Source: CAZOWW01 sp964583765
Lineage (GTDB): Bacteria; Actinomycetota; Actinomycetes; Actinomycetales; Kineosporiaceae
Length of the DNA: 6,598 bases
Direction: 5' to 3'
Assembly (NCBI GenBank): GCA_964583765.1
Contig: CAZOWW010000202.1
Coordinates: 1 to 6,598, forward strand
Below the pieces are notes generated by a model that was not told the origin of the DNA, made no database searches, and saw nothing but the letters and a program-made list of their open reading frames with translations. Below, piece after piece: positions 5,077-6,598 of this stretch. Made by a program: the position numbers and the translations under genes. Each line of letters opens with the position of its first letter. Position 1 is the stretch's first letter.

Positions 5077-6336
5077 TCAGGACGTGGGGCTCGCGCTCCG
5101 CGTGCGGAACTCGTAGATCCGGTTGGAGTTCGGGTCGTTCAGGTCCCGCGCCGCCTCGACGTTCGCGGTGAAGGGCCGGGACGTGGTGGCCGCCGGCTGG
5201 TAGGGCGCCGTCAGGTCGAAACCGGTCCCGATCTCGCTGTCCCGGATCAGCAGTTGCCCGTTCGGGGAGGTCCCCGGGACGTATCCCGTGGAGCCGGCCC
5301 CGGCGTCCCAGGCCCGGGCGAAATGGCCCGTCGTCGACCCGCCGTCCGTCATCAGCCGGGAATGCGTGACCAGGAACCCGTACGGCCACGACGGCGCGGT
5401 CGACGGGGCGAAGATCACCCCGTTTGCCTTCCTGGTCGAGACCAGCCGGAACTCGTCGCGGTCGAACACCACCGACGCCCGGCCGAAGACGAAGTCGGTG
5501 TCCCCCTCGATCAGGCTGTCCCGGACCTGCATCCGGGAGACGATGGTGGCGGAGGGGGTGTCCAGGTACAGCGTGTCCTGGCGGCTGATCAGGTGGACGT
5601 GCCGCAGCGCGGTCCGGTCGCCGCTGGCGCGCACCGCGACCGCCTGGTGCGTGCCGCTGCCGACCGAGTCCGGGACGGTGTTGGCGACGGTGAGGTTCTC
5701 CAGCGTCAGGTCCTTCGCCTGGGACCAGACCACGGACGAGCAGCCGGTGCCGACCACCGCGTCCACGGCCTTGCTCGCGCAGGTCCAGTACATCGCGTAG
5801 CCGGGGTCGGTCTCGGCGTACGGGCCGACCACGGCGAGGTACGAGGCCACCGTGCCGGCACCGTCCAGGGTCAGCTCGAGCCGGACCTTCTCCCGGTCCC
5901 CGACCCCGACGATCGTGATCGGCGGCCCGCCGGCCGGCAGGTAGACGCTGCCGCGGTAGGTCCCGGGACGCACCACGATCCGCACCGGAGCCGTGCCGCC
6001 CAGGGCGTACGCGGCGTTCACCGCGGCCTGGACGCTGGGGTACGTCGCCCCGGACGCATCGGTGGGGCCGACCACCAGCGGGCGCCGTGGCGGAACGGCG
6101 GGAAGCGGGGGAACCGGTGGCCCGGACGGAACGGGCAGGGCAGCCGGGCCGGGCAGCCACGGATCGGTGACCGGCGCGCTCACCGAACCCGTCGCGGCCA
6201 GGTACGCGGCGGGGGTGTAGGGCGCCGCCTCCGTGGCCGTGAGCACCGGACGGGTCGCCGTGCCCGGCGCATCGGGGGGCGGCACCACGAACAGCGCCGC
6301 CGGGAGCAGAGCCAGGACCGCCTTCGTACCGAACAT
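5077..6336 (-). CDS. Secreted pectinesterase (carbohydrate esterase family 8)
   Basis: Pectinesterase removes methyl groups from pectin outside the cell, releasing methanol and exposing polygalacturonate to lyases and hydrolases. The 419-residue protein starts with a short signal peptide (MFGTKAVLALLPAALFVV, one Lys then a hydrophobic run), then a Pro/Ala-rich linker to about residue 90, then the right-handed beta-helix domain. Catalytic residues are in place: Q231 (GTHQAVAVR), Q253 and acid D254 (RQDTLYLD), nucleophile D281 (EGDTDFVFG), and R341 with W343 (FARAWD). The spacing between the two Asp is 27, longer than the 21 seen in plant and Erwinia enzymes, so there is a small insertion near the active site. 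C186 and C199 may form a disulfide. The C-terminus (DLNDPNSNRIYEFR) is typical of bacterial members. GGAGG at 6341-6345 supports the ATG at 6336. A LacI-type operator and a LacI gene lie directly upstream. Confidence 0.95.
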   Translation of the reverse strand: MFGTKAVLALLPAALFVVPPPDAPGTATRPVLTATEAAPYTPAAYLAATGSVSAPVTDPWLPGPAALPVPSGPPVPPLPAVPPRRPLVVGPTDASGATYPSVQAAVNAAYALGGTAPVRIVVRPGTYRGSVYLPAGGPPITIVGVGDREKVRLELTLDGAGTVASYLAVVGPYAETDPGYAMYWTCASKAVDAVVGTGCSSVVWSQAKDLTLENLTVANTVPDSVGSGTHQAVAVRASGDRTALRHVHLISRQDTLYLDTPSATIVSRMQVRDSLIEGDTDFVFGRASVVFDRDEFRLVSTRKANGVIFAPSTAPSWPYGFLVTHSRLMTDGGSTTGHFARAWDAGAGSTGYVPGTSPNGQLLIRDSEIGTGFDLTAPYQPAATTSRPFTANVEAARDLNDPNSNRIYEFRTRSASPTS

Positions 6337-6359
6337 GACGCCTCCGCGCTACCGTCGTG

Positions 6360-6373
6360 GGAAAGCGCTTACC
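6360..6373. promoter_or_regulatory. LacI-family operator before the pectinesterase gene
   Basis: GGAAAGCGCTTACC is a 14-bp near-perfect palindrome with core AAGCGCTT and one mismatched pair. The central CG with A/T-rich half sites is the usual form of LacI/GalR-family operators. It begins 8 nt downstream of the predicted -10, over the likely transcription start, so a bound repressor would block initiation. The neighbouring LacI-family protein is the natural candidate to bind it. Confidence 0.75.
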
Positions 6374-6381
6374 GGAGTCGA

Positions 6382-6411
6382 ACTGTAGGGAATGTCCTCG
6401 AACGGCGTCAA
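6382..6411 (-). promoter_or_regulatory. Promoter of the pectinesterase gene
   Basis: On the minus strand TTGACG (6411-6406) and TACAGT (6387-6382) are 18 nt apart and match the housekeeping -35 and -10 at five of six and four of six positions. Initiation would fall near 6375, giving a leader of about 40 nt. Its position after the LacI stop codon shows that the pectinesterase can be transcribed separately from the regulator. Confidence 0.65.
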
Positions 6412-6443
6412 CGGATCAGCGGCAGGAATCGGGACCCGCCGGG

Positions 6444-6598
6444 TCAGGCGGTCTCCCGGATGACGAGTTGGGTGGGCACGACGACATCCACCGGGGGTTC
6501 CCCGGCGAGCAGTGCGTGGAGCAGGCGCACCATCTGCGCGCCGATGACGTCCAGGGGCTGATGCACCGTCGTCAGGGCGGGCTCGGTGGTCAGGGCCA
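6444..6598 (-). CDS. LacI-family transcriptional regulator (C-terminal 50 residues)
   Basis: Only the end of the gene is inside the window; its start lies beyond the right edge. The visible part reads EPALTTVHQPLDVIGAQMV, then LLHALLAGEPP and finally PTQLVIRETA. This is the standard end of LacI/GalR repressors: the P-x-L-T-T-V-x-Q-P strand, a helix beginning at G-x-x-M, and the closing LVxRE-S/T-x strand. The DNA-binding head cannot be seen. It is transcribed in the same direction as the pectinesterase, with 107 nt between its stop and that gene's ATG, which contain the promoter and operator. It is therefore probably the local repressor of pectin use, released by a pectin-derived sugar; the inducer is not deducible. 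Confidence 0.92.
   Translation of the reverse strand, partial: ALTTEPALTTVHQPLDVIGAQMVRLLHALLAGEPPVDVVVPTQLVIRETA

Noticed and set aside
5254..6561. 435-residue plus-strand open frame
   Set aside because: It is antisense to the pectinesterase, whose catalytic motifs are unmistakable. The frame is Arg/Gly/Asp-rich without recognisable structure.
1..6598. tRNA, rRNA, CRISPR array or insertion sequence
   Set aside because: No clover-leaf motifs, regularly spaced repeats, transposase motifs or terminal inverted repeats were seen on either strand.

Overview
The window looks like chromosomal DNA from a high-GC actinobacterium. G+C is very high throughout, coding regions have strong third-position G/C bias, several starts are GTG, and genes are packed with 4-nt stop/start overlaps. 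The protein types (DUF190 between two CrcB proteins, LacI-type regulation of a secreted pectinesterase) also fit Actinomycetota. I cannot name a genus. The pectinesterase suggests contact with plant material.

Layout. (1) Positions 1-1768, minus strand: a compact gene string read right to left. It runs from a long CrcB/Fluc fluoride channel subunit (1169-1768), through a DUF190 PII-like protein (784-1161) and a short CrcB subunit (410-787), to a probably broken small gene (146-382) and the start of a flavodoxin-like NAD(P)H/FMN reductase that leaves the window (1-149). (2) 1769-2033: leader and intergenic DNA with a possible -10 element and a hairpin. (3) 2034-2435, minus strand: a hemerythrin-like protein in which the first iron-ligand histidine is replaced by arginine, with its own promoter. 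(4) 2436-3036: about 600 nt without a convincing gene, holding that promoter, a 13-bp palindrome and an AT-rich patch before the next gene. (5) 3037-5034, plus strand: a 665-residue cytoplasmic protein with a LacI/GalR-type sugar-binding domain lacking a DNA-binding head, a GAF-like region, a coiled coil and a GGDEF diguanylate cyclase domain. (6) A perfect 28-bp palindrome at 5035-5062, probably a shared terminator for convergent genes. (7) 5077-6336, minus strand: a secreted CE8 pectinesterase. (8) 6337-6443: a promoter with a LacI-type operator just downstream of its -10. (9) 6444-6598, minus strand: the C-terminal end of a LacI-family repressor, the obvious candidate to bind that operator.

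How the genes may work together. The CrcB-DUF190-CrcB set looks like a fluoride export unit with two non-identical subunits. The right half looks like a carbohydrate-response locus: a LacI repressor controls a pectinesterase, and a convergent gene encodes a one-component enzyme that could turn binding of a sugar-like ligand into c-di-GMP. The link between the cyclase and pectin is inferred from position only.
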